64,000 nt of DNA from Aulosira sp. FACHB-615 (lineage in GTDB: Bacteria; Cyanobacteriota; Cyanobacteriia; Cyanobacteriales; Nostocaceae), in assembly GCF_014698045.1 (NCBI RefSeq), contig NZ_JACJSE010000010.1, forward strand, positions 124,001-188,000, given 5' to 3'. The first letter of the stretch is position 1. The number at the start of each line of letters is the position of its first letter. The notes below the pieces were generated by a model. That model was not told where the DNA came from and ran no database searches. It saw nothing but the letters and a program-made list of their open reading frames with translations. This document shows, one piece after another, positions 43,532 through 52,900 of this stretch. Made by a program: the position numbers and the translations under genes.

Positions 43532-44812
43532 ATGATGTACACACCGCCAATATCTACCATCACTGGTTTAGTTTTAATTGTTGATGATACCCCCTCCAAT
43601 CTAGAGGTAGTTTCCGAGACTCTAGGCGATGCCGGCTTTGATATAGCTATAGCAACCAGTGGCGATCGCGCCCTCCAACAAATCGAACGCAGTCTTCCTG
43701 ACTTGATCTTACTAGATGTGATGATGCCGGGAATCGATGGCTTTGAGACTTGCCAACGGTTGAAAGCCAATGAGCGCACCCGCCATATCCCAATCATTTT
43801 TATGACTGCTCTTTCCGACGGTGAAAGCAAAGTTAAGGCATTAGAACTAGGAGCCGTAGATTATATAGTCAAACCCTTCTATGAAAAAGAAGTTTTGGCA
43901 AGAGTTAGTACCCATTTGCAACTATCTCAACTCACCAAAAACCTTGCAGCCCAAGTCACCCAAAAAGCAGCAGAACTAGAAGCATCTCAACTGCAACTGA
44001 TTCAAAATGAAAAAATGTCTGCCTTGGGTAATCTCATCGCTGGGGTAGCCCATGAAATTAATAATCCGATCAGCGCAATTGTGGGCAATGTCGATGCAGT
44101 GCAAGATTATCTGAATGACTTATTAGGTATTATCGATCTCTATGCACAGACATTCCCCCAACCTGGTGCAGAAATTGAAGATGAACTGACAGCAGTCGAT
44201 TTAGATTACCTCCGAGAAGATTTACCCAAACTCATTCGGGCGATGAAAGATGGAGGCGATCGCATTACATCCATCAGTCAAAGTCTGCGAATTTTTTCGC
44301 GTGCGGATAGCGACACCAAACAATCTTTTAATATCCACCAAGGCATTGATAGCACTATTTTAATTCTCCAACATCGCCTCAAATCAAACGAACAACGTCC
44401 GGCAATTATCGTAATTAATAACTATGATAATTTGCCTGAAGTTGAATGTTTTCCGGGTCAACTGAATCAGGTATTTATGAATATATTGGCTAATGCCATT
44501 GATGCTTTAGATGAATCCAGTCAAGGACGAAGTTTTGCAGAAATTCAAGCTAATCCCAACAGTATTAAAATTACTACATCAATCAATAATCACTATGTAA
44601 AAATCTCCATTGCTGATAATGCTAAAGGGATGAGTGAAGCGGTTAAACAAAAAATATTTGACCATTTATATACTACTAAACCAGTAGGTAAAGGTACAGG
44701 TTTAGGTTTAGCGATAGCAAAACAAATTGTTGAACAAACTCACAAAGGAAAATTAAGTTGTCATTCTATCCTTGGTCAAGGTACTGAGTTTATTATTGAA
44801 ATACCTGTTTAA
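43532..44812 (+). CDS. Response regulator receiver / histidine kinase hybrid
   Basis: 426 residues. N-terminal receiver (LVLIVDDTPSN, LILLDVMMPGIDG, YIVKP), linker helix, HisKA (GNLIAGVAHEINNPISAIVG) and HATPase (NQVFMNILANAIDAL, GKGTGLGLA). Soluble. 86 bases after the Cache hybrid kinase on the same strand. Paralogue of the two REC-HK proteins at the left end of the window, so the kinase/REC-HK pair exists twice within 45 kb. Output unknown. Confidence 0.92.
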   Translation: MMYTPPISTITGLVLIVDDTPSNLEVVSETLGDAGFDIAIATSGDRALQQIERSLPDLILLDVMMPGIDGFETCQRLKANERTRHIPIIFMTALSDGESKVKALELGAVDYIVKPFYEKEVLARVSTHLQLSQLTKNLAAQVTQKAAELEASQLQLIQNEKMSALGNLIAGVAHEINNPISAIVGNVDAVQDYLNDLLGIIDLYAQTFPQPGAEIEDELTAVDLDYLREDLPKLIRAMKDGGDRITSISQSLRIFSRADSDTKQSFNIHQGIDSTILILQHRLKSNEQRPAIIVINNYDNLPEVECFPGQLNQVFMNILANAIDALDESSQGRSFAEIQANPNSIKITTSINNHYVKISIADNAKGMSEAVKQKIFDHLYTTKPVGKGTGLGLAIAKQIVEQTHKGKLSCHSILGQGTEFIIEIPV

Positions 44813-44841
44813 TATGTTTGTAAAAATTCAGAATCAGAATT

Positions 44842-44958
44842 GTAAGAATTCAGCACCCAGGAGTCAGAATTCAGAATTTATCAGGACTGTTATGTAACTA
44901 GGATATTCATTGACCCAATCTTATCCTAATTCTTTAACCTTCTGAATCCTGAATTATT
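44842..44958. repeat. GAATTCAG..GAGTCAGAA family repeat
   Basis: From AAGAATTCAGCACCCAGGAG to CTTCTGAATCCTGAATTA, with complementary ends. About 90 percent identical by eye to the insert at 34381-34501. Shorter relatives are at 46206-46299, and single ends at 45030-45047 and 8686-8705. Non-coding, MITE-like. Confidence 0.75.
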
Positions 44959-45054
44959 ACTCAGAATTTAAAAGTAATCCAGTAGGGTTAATTTATTGAT
45001 TGATAAAAATCCAACTAATCATTCAATATTCTGACTCTTGAATTTTTACATTCA

Positions 45055-45158
45055 CTATAGCAGTCCTAAATCATTTGTGAACAACGAGATCCCCGACTTC
45101 TCAAAGAAGTCGGGGATCTGAGCCTCTCAATTTTTACAAATCACATAGGATTGGTATA
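45055..45158. repeat. MITE-like element with internal perfect hairpin
   Basis: Left end CTATAGCAGTCCTAAATCAT and right end ACATAGGATTGGTATA (imperfect inverted pair), related to 16535-16661. Inside, AGATCCCCGACTTCT (45087-45101) and AGAAGTCGGGGATCT (45105-45119) form a perfect 15-bp stem with loop CAA. Confidence 0.65.
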
Positions 45159-45170
45159 ACAGAATAAATC

Positions 45171-46160
45171 TTATAAAGCAAATTTACTCATTTTTAAGAT
45201 ATATTGATAAAGCTCATCAAGTATCTCATAAGCAGCCAGAATATTTAATCCGCGCCAGACAGAAAAATCTACTAAATATACTTGATTTTGCTGCACAGCT
45301 TTGAGTTTCGACCATATAGGTTTTTGTTGTAGTTTCTGAATTACAGAGTTATCATCTTTGCGTAGAGGCGCAATAAATAAAATATCACTGTCAATCTTAG
45401 GTAAAAGTTCCTCGGAGATGGCTAAATCAAATTCACCTGATTCTGCAAAAATTGGATTTAATATGCCAATATCAGCCAAAATTTTGCCAGCAAAAGATTG
45501 TTTCCGAGTAATTACTAATTGCCCAGCCGCCACATAAGCAAATGATATCTGAAGTTCTCGCTGCTCATGATTAATTATCTGCTTTAAGTTATTAATCCGT
45601 TGATTATATTCACCCATCAATTCTGTAGCTGTCTGCGTTTTTTGCAGAATATTTGCTACATCTTGGATATGTTGTTGCCAATTGGCTTTAGTTTCTATCC
45701 AAGGTAAAACTACTGTAGGTGCAATTTTGGAAGTATATTGATAAATTCTATTAAAGAATGGTTGAGACACAACTATAATTAAGTCAGGACGTAGCAAGAG
45801 CAGTTTTTCTAAATTAATTTGACCACTGGAACTGCGGATGATTTCTACTCCATCTGCTTTTCCTTGAAAGTAATCAAAGTCACTCTCGATTTCATTGGTG
45901 ATCCAAGTTGCGATCGGCTTGACATCTAAAGCTAGAACAGCAGCAAAACTATTAAAATCTAAGGTAACAATTCGTTTTGGGTTGAGGGGAATACAACTTT
46001 CTCCCTTGACATGCTGAACTACTCGACATGGGACACTTTTTTGCAAAGAGTTGGAATTGCTGACTTTTGGAATGACACTTTGACTAACAGCCCAAACCAG
46101 TGTACATATCAAAATCCCGCATAAAAATAGGGCAATAAAGTGACGTGAAATCAATTTCAT
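45171..46160 (-). CDS. Iron-siderophore ABC transporter substrate-binding protein (FecB/FhuD-like)
   Basis: 329 residues. An N-terminal hydrophobic signal/anchor (HFIALFLCGILICTLVWAVS) is followed by a class III periplasmic-binding fold: NPKRIVTLDFNSFAAVLALD, LEKLLLLRPDLIIVVSQP, helical spine (NWQQHIQDVANILQKT) and SVWRGLNILAAYEILDELYQ. The protein would bind ferric siderophore in the periplasm and pass it to an ABC permease that is not in this window. Downstream of the TonB-dependent receptor on the same strand (148 bases, containing a dispersed repeat), so the two form an uptake pair. Confidence 0.88.
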   Translation of the reverse strand: MKLISRHFIALFLCGILICTLVWAVSQSVIPKVSNSNSLQKSVPCRVVQHVKGESCIPLNPKRIVTLDFNSFAAVLALDVKPIATWITNEIESDFDYFQGKADGVEIIRSSSGQINLEKLLLLRPDLIIVVSQPFFNRIYQYTSKIAPTVVLPWIETKANWQQHIQDVANILQKTQTATELMGEYNQRINNLKQIINHEQRELQISFAYVAAGQLVITRKQSFAGKILADIGILNPIFAESGEFDLAISEELLPKIDSDILFIAPLRKDDNSVIQKLQQKPIWSKLKAVQQNQVYLVDFSVWRGLNILAAYEILDELYQYILKMSKFAL

Positions 46161-46205
46161 AAATTTTCGTTGAATACCACAAGATGAGTAAACATCTTCA
46201 GAAGT

Positions 46206-46299
46206 AATTAAAATTCAGGAGTCAGAATTCAGAATTACAATCAGCATTGAGCAGAATTTGACTCAATGTCCCAACATTCTGACTCCTGAGTTTTGACAA
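46206..46299. repeat. Short GAGTCAGAATTC family repeat
   Basis: Begins AATTCAGGAGTCAGAATTC and ends ACATTCTGACTCCTGAGTTTT, complementary ends around a ~50-bp unrelated core. Same family as 44842-44958 but with a different interior. It lies between the siderophore-uptake genes. Confidence 0.7.
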
Positions 46300-46308
46300 A
46301 TTCAATTA

Positions 46309-48993
46309 TCAAAAAGTCCAAGAAATAGTTCCTTGAACTGTCAATGGCTCACCATAGGAGACTCGTAAACTATTGAAAGAATTTTCAAAATAGTTTACGT
46401 CAAAGAGGTTTCTAATATTGATTGCCGCACGGAATCCGTCTTGTTTGTAAAAGACAGCAGCATTAGTTGTTACATAGCTGGGGACTTCAAATGTATTCCC
46501 AGTATCACCCGCACGCTCGCCCACATAAAACAATCCTAAGCCAAAGCCTAAACCCTGCAAATTGCCTCGTTGAATTTCGTAGGTTGTCCATAAACTAGCA
46601 GCATGAGGAGTGGTCTGAAGTACGCGATTGCCAACAGGAATGCTATTATCTGCTGTCACACGAGCATCGTTGTAGGCATAACTAGCAAAGACATTCCATC
46701 CCGGTAAAATTTCCCCAGCAATGCTGAATTCTAGACCTTGGCTGCGCTGTTCTCCAGTTTGAATCGAAAAGCCGACATTATCGGGATCGTCAGTTAAAAC
46801 ATTCGATTGGGTAATGTCATAAAAAGCTAGGGTAGTTGAAAGCCGACTATTCAAATCTGCTTTGATCCCAACCTCATACTGTGTACCCCTGGTAGGTTCA
46901 AATTCCCTACCATCAAAGGCTCTACCAATTGCTGGTTCAAAGGAGCGACTATAGTTGGCATATAGAGAAATCGGCTGGATTGGCTGATAGACAATGCCCA
47001 CACGGGGACTCCAAGCACTGACAGTTTGACTGGTTTCTGTATTAGCGAGAAAATCTTGGTCAGTTTGGGTGAAGACATCAAATCGGCCGCTTACGAGTAG
47101 CTTTAAATTGTCTGCGATCGCTACTTGATCTTGTAAGACAATCCCAAGCTCGTCAGTTACCGTCTTGGTATCTAGTTCAAATGTCACATCTCCACGCGCT
47201 TGACCGTAAACAGGATTAAAGATATCGATGGGAGCGCCTGATCTGCCTGTAAATTTTAAGGTATTGTTTAGCCTGCCTAAATCGACACCAAATAGTAATT
47301 GATGCTTGATTGAACCAGTCTCAAACTTACCAATTACATTCGTCGTCAACCTATAGTCACGATACCGATCATTGAAATCGTTGGATGTTCTCAGGAGTGT
47401 CCGATTATCAGCTAAAAGTCGAGTTCCGATATTGACCCCAGAAGCATCATAGTTAACGTATCCATATCGAAAAGTATTATTAATCGACCAATTCTCATTA
47501 AACTTATGCTCTAAGCGATATCCAATCCTGGCATTTGTCACATCCAGTTCGCCTTCATTTGTAATCAGGCTCCGGGATATATCACCATTCGGATTTGCCA
47601 AGATTGTTCCCCGCGCAGGTAAGCCCAAATTGTAGTCTTCTTGCTCTAGATACTTGTAAGTTGCTTGAATACTCAAATTTGTATTCTCACCCAGTGCCAG
47701 ATTTAAAACAGGCGCAACTACTAAGTTTCTAGTTTGGCTGCGGTCAGTGAAAAACCCTTGATTGCGATAAGATGCGTTCAGCCGATATAGAGCCTTCTTA
47801 TCTTCATCCAATGGCCCAGACAAATCAATCTCACCACGATAAAAGTCAAAACTACCTACAGTTGCTTCAACAAAATAGTAAGGATCTGGTAAAGGCTGTT
47901 TTGAAACAAAGTTGACTGTTCCCCCTGGAGATGTTGTCCCGAATAAAACCGAGTTTGGCCCTTGCAAAACTTCGATTCTTTCAATTCCTGTCAGATCAGG
48001 CCCAATGTTAGCGCCTACACCATTTGTTGTACCTTCTCTAATGCCATCAAGATTAGGTTGGCTCAAGAATCCTCGCACTCGCAATCTTAACGAGTCAAAG
48101 TTAGAAGGTGCGGAGTTACGCACACTTGGAGCATTCAAAAGCGCAGTAGAAGTATCAGCCCGTTGATCCCGCAACACTTCTTGCGGAATAATCTGAATCG
48201 ATTGGGGAATATCTCGCAGTGGTGTATCCGTCCGCGTCACCGTACTCGCTTCCGGCACACGATATCTATCTTGTTCTCCCGTTACTACCAACTCAATCGG
48301 TTCATCCGGCGGCGCTGATGGAGTTTCTGAAGGAGTTTCTGATGGTGTTTCACTGGCTGGCTGTTCTGGCGCTGGCCTTGTTTCGCTGGGTTGCATTGCC
48401 GTTGTTGTCGATGCTACAGCAAAAATCAAACCCGTATTATCATCAAACAACTCAACTGTCGGCGCGGCTTTGTCTCCCACCACAGTCACGCGCACAGTAT
48501 TGGCATCAATATTTGTAACTGTTATTTCTGTAATTTCTGTCAGAGGTTTATCGGAGCGAAATGTGAAAGTGTCTCCCGATGCTAAACGCAACTGAGCATT
48601 AGGAATATCTGCAATAAAATTATTACCGCTACTACGATTGACAACTTGCAGTTGTTCTCCAGCAGTAGTCTCTAAAATGATCTCCACACCTTTATCTGTG
48701 GGAGTTGCTTTGACTCCTGTAATTGGTACAACTTGAGCTTGAGTGCTGGGTTCTGGATTTGTAGGGGTGGTTGGTGTTTGTACCAACATCCAGGCGCTAG
48801 TCCCAGGTAGTTTAATTTCGCTCAGTTGGGGAATATTGTTCGTTAATTTTTCATCTCTCAACTGTTCTCCCTTGAGAGCTAAGGGTTGGATTCTTCCATC
48901 TTCTTCTACGTCCTCGGCTTTAACGGCAGTGCCAATCAAACAAACAATCGCACTTGTCAGCAAAAGGCTGCGAAATAATTGGTCTATTTTCAT
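46309..48993 (-). CDS. TonB-dependent ferric-siderophore receptor with AMIN domain
   Basis: 894 residues. Signal peptide (LFRSLLLTSAIVCLIGTAVKA), AMIN domain (~90-195, VKATPTDKGVEIILETTAGE), a repetitive SETPSETPSETPS linker, a TonB-box-like VVTGEQDRYRV, plug domain (~255-370, IPQSIQIIPQEVLRDQRADT, GIERIEVLQGPNSVLFGTTS) and a 22-strand barrel ending in a terminal Phe (TISWTF), as required for outer-membrane insertion. AMIN plus receptor is a known cyanobacterial arrangement. The FhuA/FpvA-like plug suggests a siderophore substrate. Iron regulation is likely, but I found no clear Fur box upstream of 48993. Confidence 0.93.
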   Translation of the reverse strand: MKIDQLFRSLLLTSAIVCLIGTAVKAEDVEEDGRIQPLALKGEQLRDEKLTNNIPQLSEIKLPGTSAWMLVQTPTTPTNPEPSTQAQVVPITGVKATPTDKGVEIILETTAGEQLQVVNRSSGNNFIADIPNAQLRLASGDTFTFRSDKPLTEITEITVTNIDANTVRVTVVGDKAAPTVELFDDNTGLIFAVASTTTAMQPSETRPAPEQPASETPSETPSETPSAPPDEPIELVVTGEQDRYRVPEASTVTRTDTPLRDIPQSIQIIPQEVLRDQRADTSTALLNAPSVRNSAPSNFDSLRLRVRGFLSQPNLDGIREGTTNGVGANIGPDLTGIERIEVLQGPNSVLFGTTSPGGTVNFVSKQPLPDPYYFVEATVGSFDFYRGEIDLSGPLDEDKKALYRLNASYRNQGFFTDRSQTRNLVVAPVLNLALGENTNLSIQATYKYLEQEDYNLGLPARGTILANPNGDISRSLITNEGELDVTNARIGYRLEHKFNENWSINNTFRYGYVNYDASGVNIGTRLLADNRTLLRTSNDFNDRYRDYRLTTNVIGKFETGSIKHQLLFGVDLGRLNNTLKFTGRSGAPIDIFNPVYGQARGDVTFELDTKTVTDELGIVLQDQVAIADNLKLLVSGRFDVFTQTDQDFLANTETSQTVSAWSPRVGIVYQPIQPISLYANYSRSFEPAIGRAFDGREFEPTRGTQYEVGIKADLNSRLSTTLAFYDITQSNVLTDDPDNVGFSIQTGEQRSQGLEFSIAGEILPGWNVFASYAYNDARVTADNSIPVGNRVLQTTPHAASLWTTYEIQRGNLQGLGFGLGLFYVGERAGDTGNTFEVPSYVTTNAAVFYKQDGFRAAINIRNLFDVNYFENSFNSLRVSYGEPLTVQGTISWTF

Positions 48994-49980
48994 TTACGTC
49001 CTCATACCTAATAAAATCACCTGCTCGTTACCGAAGACGAACAGCAACTAGTGACAGTTATTGTCAACTAACTTAAGTGAGTTTAATCATAGTATGAAGT
49101 AATACAAAACACAAGATAGTAGAGAATTTATTTCAATTAGCAGTCTATTATCTGGTTACAAATCAGGACTTATGCTGATGTAGTATGCTTGCTTGATACA
49201 CAGATTTAAACCATGACAATTGCTACAGTTACTGTCTCTAGAGAGTATTAATTAGTTGTCAACCCACCAAAAATCTTGGGATAAATATATATAGTGGACT
49301 AGGCAATGAATTTTACTACGCATCTAATTGCTGAATCGTCAAGCTTTCAGTCTGCTACTCACAGGGATGTCTGAAATAGGTAAAAATGATGTTGTTTGGG
49401 TTTATTGATAATTAATTGATATAACAACCCTATTGCTAAAGCAATTAATTGTCGTTAAGTTGATAGATGTTAAGTGAAAGTAAATCTCAATAATATTGAG
49501 ACTTATTTTTAGAAGAAGTCTTAGCGAATCATACTTTGAGTGCTGTTAGTGGTTGACTCAAGCAACAACTTAACCCTTGAGAGTTGTAACTAACATGGTG
49601 AATGTTTTCCTCTAACTCTGTTAAATTCTTAGGGTTAATTGCAGAGTTTCAGGCTTGGAGTATGTTCTGCACGAAAACCGTTGTTGGTCGCTGTTCTTAG
49701 GGGGTGCTAAATGGGACGATTCCCAGGTGGGGTTAACTTGAATCGGGTATTCCAGAAAATGAGCTAACCCTGGCTAAAGCTTGTAGTTTGCTCAGAGTTG
49801 GATATCGCCGTGATTGATTGCGTGTTGTTATAAAATTACCGCTCTGATATTCGCTCTAGGATTTTGAGCAGTAAATCTAGTTTTACTGCTGGTTCTTAAC
49901 TGCTTATTTTTATCTGAACAGATTTATAGAGTCTAGATAGAAAGTAAGTAGTGCATTAAAGTGCATCTAGTCATCTAAAC
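48994..49980. promoter_or_regulatory. Long divergent control region before the NRPS/PKS operon
   Basis: 987 bases without a gene, between the TonB receptor and the biosynthetic operon. Its right part (about 49560-49830) is unusually G-rich and structured: TGGGA-CGAT-TCCCA (49712-49725) and GGGTTA (49730-49735) against TAACCC (49765-49770). This would suit a long 5' leader RNA of the NRPS gene. Close to the start, GTGCATTAAAGTGCATC (49951-49967) contains a repeated GTGCAT. No promoter box could be fixed with confidence. Confidence 0.4.
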
Positions 49981-52900
49981 ATGAATCAATATTCTTCTAG
50001 CTTTCAACCAAGCGATGTCTTCTCTGCGACAAGCGACACTAACGATGAGTTTAGCCTCAGTAACTGTAGAACAGTTGTTGAACTGTTGGGTTGGAGAAGT
50101 TCTACCCAAGGAAATCAAGATATTTTCACTTTTTTACTAGATGGAGAAACAGAACAAGCGCGGCTAACTTATCAAGAGTTGGATAGACTTGCTAGACGAA
50201 CGGCTGCACAATTGCAAGCAATGGGTTTAGTGGGAGAACGTGCTTTACTGCTTTATCCGGCGGGACTAGATTTTTTAATTGCTTTTTTCGGTTGTTTATA
50301 TGCGGGAGTTGTGGCTGTTACTGCTTATCCTCCGAGAAATCAGCGTAACACACCGAGAATCCAGGCGATCGCTCAAGATGCACAAGCCGCGATCGCGCTG
50401 ACAACAACAGATATACTCCCAACAGTGCAGTCTTTAATCAGCCAAAGGACTGATTTGGGATCGTTGCAATGGCTGACAACAGATAATATTACCCCAGGAA
50501 TAGAAGACAACTGGCAACAACCTCATATTGATCAAGATAGTTTAGCGTTTCTGCAATATACCTCTGGCTCAACGGGAACACCCAAGGGTGTGATGATTAG
50601 TCATGGAAACTTACTGCACAATGCTCAAACAACTCGCCAATTTATGGAGCATTCGTCAGCTAGTAAGTTTGTGACTTGGCTACCGATGTACCATGATATG
50701 GGTCTAATTGGTGGGATATTGCAACCTTTGTATGGCGGTTTCCCTTGCATTATTATGCCGCCTGCGGCTTTTCTCCAACGTCCTTATCGTTGGTTACAGG
50801 CGATTTCTCACTATCGCGGGACAACCAGTGGCGGCCCGAATTTTGCTTATGATTTATGTGTGCAGAAAATCACACCTGAACAAAAAGCAACTCTTGATTT
50901 GAGTAGTTGGAGTGTAGCCTTTAATGGTGCGGAACCGATTCGTTATGATACATTAGAGCGATTTGCAGAAGCTTTTGCAGAGTGTGGCTTCCGCAAAGAA
51001 GCGTTTTATCCTTGTTATGGGATGGCGGAAACAACTTTGATGGTGGCTGGTGTACAGAAGGCTGCGCCACCAAAAATCAAAGCATTGCAGAAATCTGCAT
51101 TAGCATCTCATCAAGTTGTCGAGTCATCGGTGGTTGGGGGAGATGATACATCTTACTTTGTTAGTTGTGGTCAAATTATTCCTGACCAGAAAGTAGTAAT
51201 TACTAATCCAGACACACTCAAGAGTTGCCAACCTGATGAAATTGGGGAAATTTGGGTAGCTGGATTGAGTGTTGGTCAAGGATATTGGCATCGTCCAGCA
51301 GAAACCGCAGAAACATTCGGAGCTTATTTAGCAGATACCGGCGAAGGGCCATTCCTGCGGACAGGAGATTTAGGCTTTTTGCAAGATGGAGAATTATTTA
51401 TTACAGGGAGAGCGAAAGATTTAATTATTATTCGTGGTCGCAACCTGTACCCCCAAGATATAGAATTAACGGCTGAACGCAGTCATTCATCCTTGCGTCC
51501 TGGTGCGAATGCCGCATTTACAGTTTTAGTTAACAACGAAGAAAAGCTAGTAGTTGTCCAAGAATTAGAGTTTCGCGCTAAACCAAATTTAGAAACAGTA
51601 ATTAATGCAATTCGTCAAGCGGTGACGGAAGAACATGAAGTACAAGTTTATGCAGTTGTTTTAATTAAACCAGGGACAATTTGCAAAACTTCCAGTGGTA
51701 AGATTCAACGCCGCGCAACTCGCGTACAGTTTGAGAATGGTGAACTGAATATAGTTGCCAGCAATATTTTAAAAGCTAGTGATATTATTCAAGAGTCAAT
51801 TCAATTACAGCATTCTCAACTGTTGACACTGGCTACACCAGAACGTCAGACAGTTTTAGAACAATATTTAATTGTACAAATAGCCAATGTTTTAGCGATC
51901 GCACCTGATAATATTCCTCTCCAAGCACCATTAAGCACCCTCGGACTAGATTCTTTAAAAGTATTTGAGTTGAAAAATCGGGTTGAGGTTGACTTAGAAG
52001 TAGAAATATCCATTGCAGACTTGTTTGCAGGGATGAGTCCGCGATCGCTGGCGACTAAAATCCTCACCCAAATAACAGCAGCCGCTTTTATTCCTGCTGT
52101 ACGTCTAAACCCAATCCCACAAGCCGAAGTTTATCCTTTGTCTTTTGCACAGCAAAGATTATGGTTCCTCGACCGATTGCAACCAGGGAACCCAGCTTAC
52201 AATATTTCCTTAGCTGTAAATCTCCAAGGTGAGCTTGACATCATCTTGTTAGAGCAAAGTTTAAACGAAATTGTCCGACGACACGAAGCTCTCAGAACCA
52301 CGTTGACTGTTGTCAACGGACAGCCAGTACAAATTATTACTCCTTCCCTCAAATTATTCTTATCAGTAATTGATGATCAAAAGAATATTGCATCCTCAGT
52401 CCAGCAATTCTTGACTGAGCAAAGTCAGCAACCTTTTGATTTGATCAAGGGGCCATTATTACGTGCTGAACTTTTGCGCCTTGCACCACAAGAGCATATT
52501 CTGTTGCTGGAAATGCACCACATCATCTCTGATGGTTGGTCTAGTGAAGTCTTTTTACAAGAGATAGCATCACTGTACAAAGCATTCTTAACTGGAACTG
52601 CTTCATCTTTACCAGAAATTTCTATCCAATACAAAGATTTTGCCCATTGGCAGAGACAATGGTTGCAAGGAGAAATTCTGCAAACTCAACTTTCTTATTG
52701 GAAGAAACAACTGCAAGATATACCAGCAGCATTACAATTACCCACTGACCGACCAAGACCGACGGTACAAACCTCAAATGGCGCTCAACAATCCCTCGAA
52801 TTGTCTGAAGTACTGATCAATAGACTCAAGGCGATCGCCCATCAAAAGGGTGTAACTTTATATATGTTGCTATTGGCAGCATTTCAAACTTTCCTCTACC

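Noticed and set aside
48994..49140. Fur box upstream of the TonB receptor
   Set aside because: AT-rich stretches and AGTGACAGTTATTGTCAACT were inspected, but none matches a Fur consensus well enough to report.
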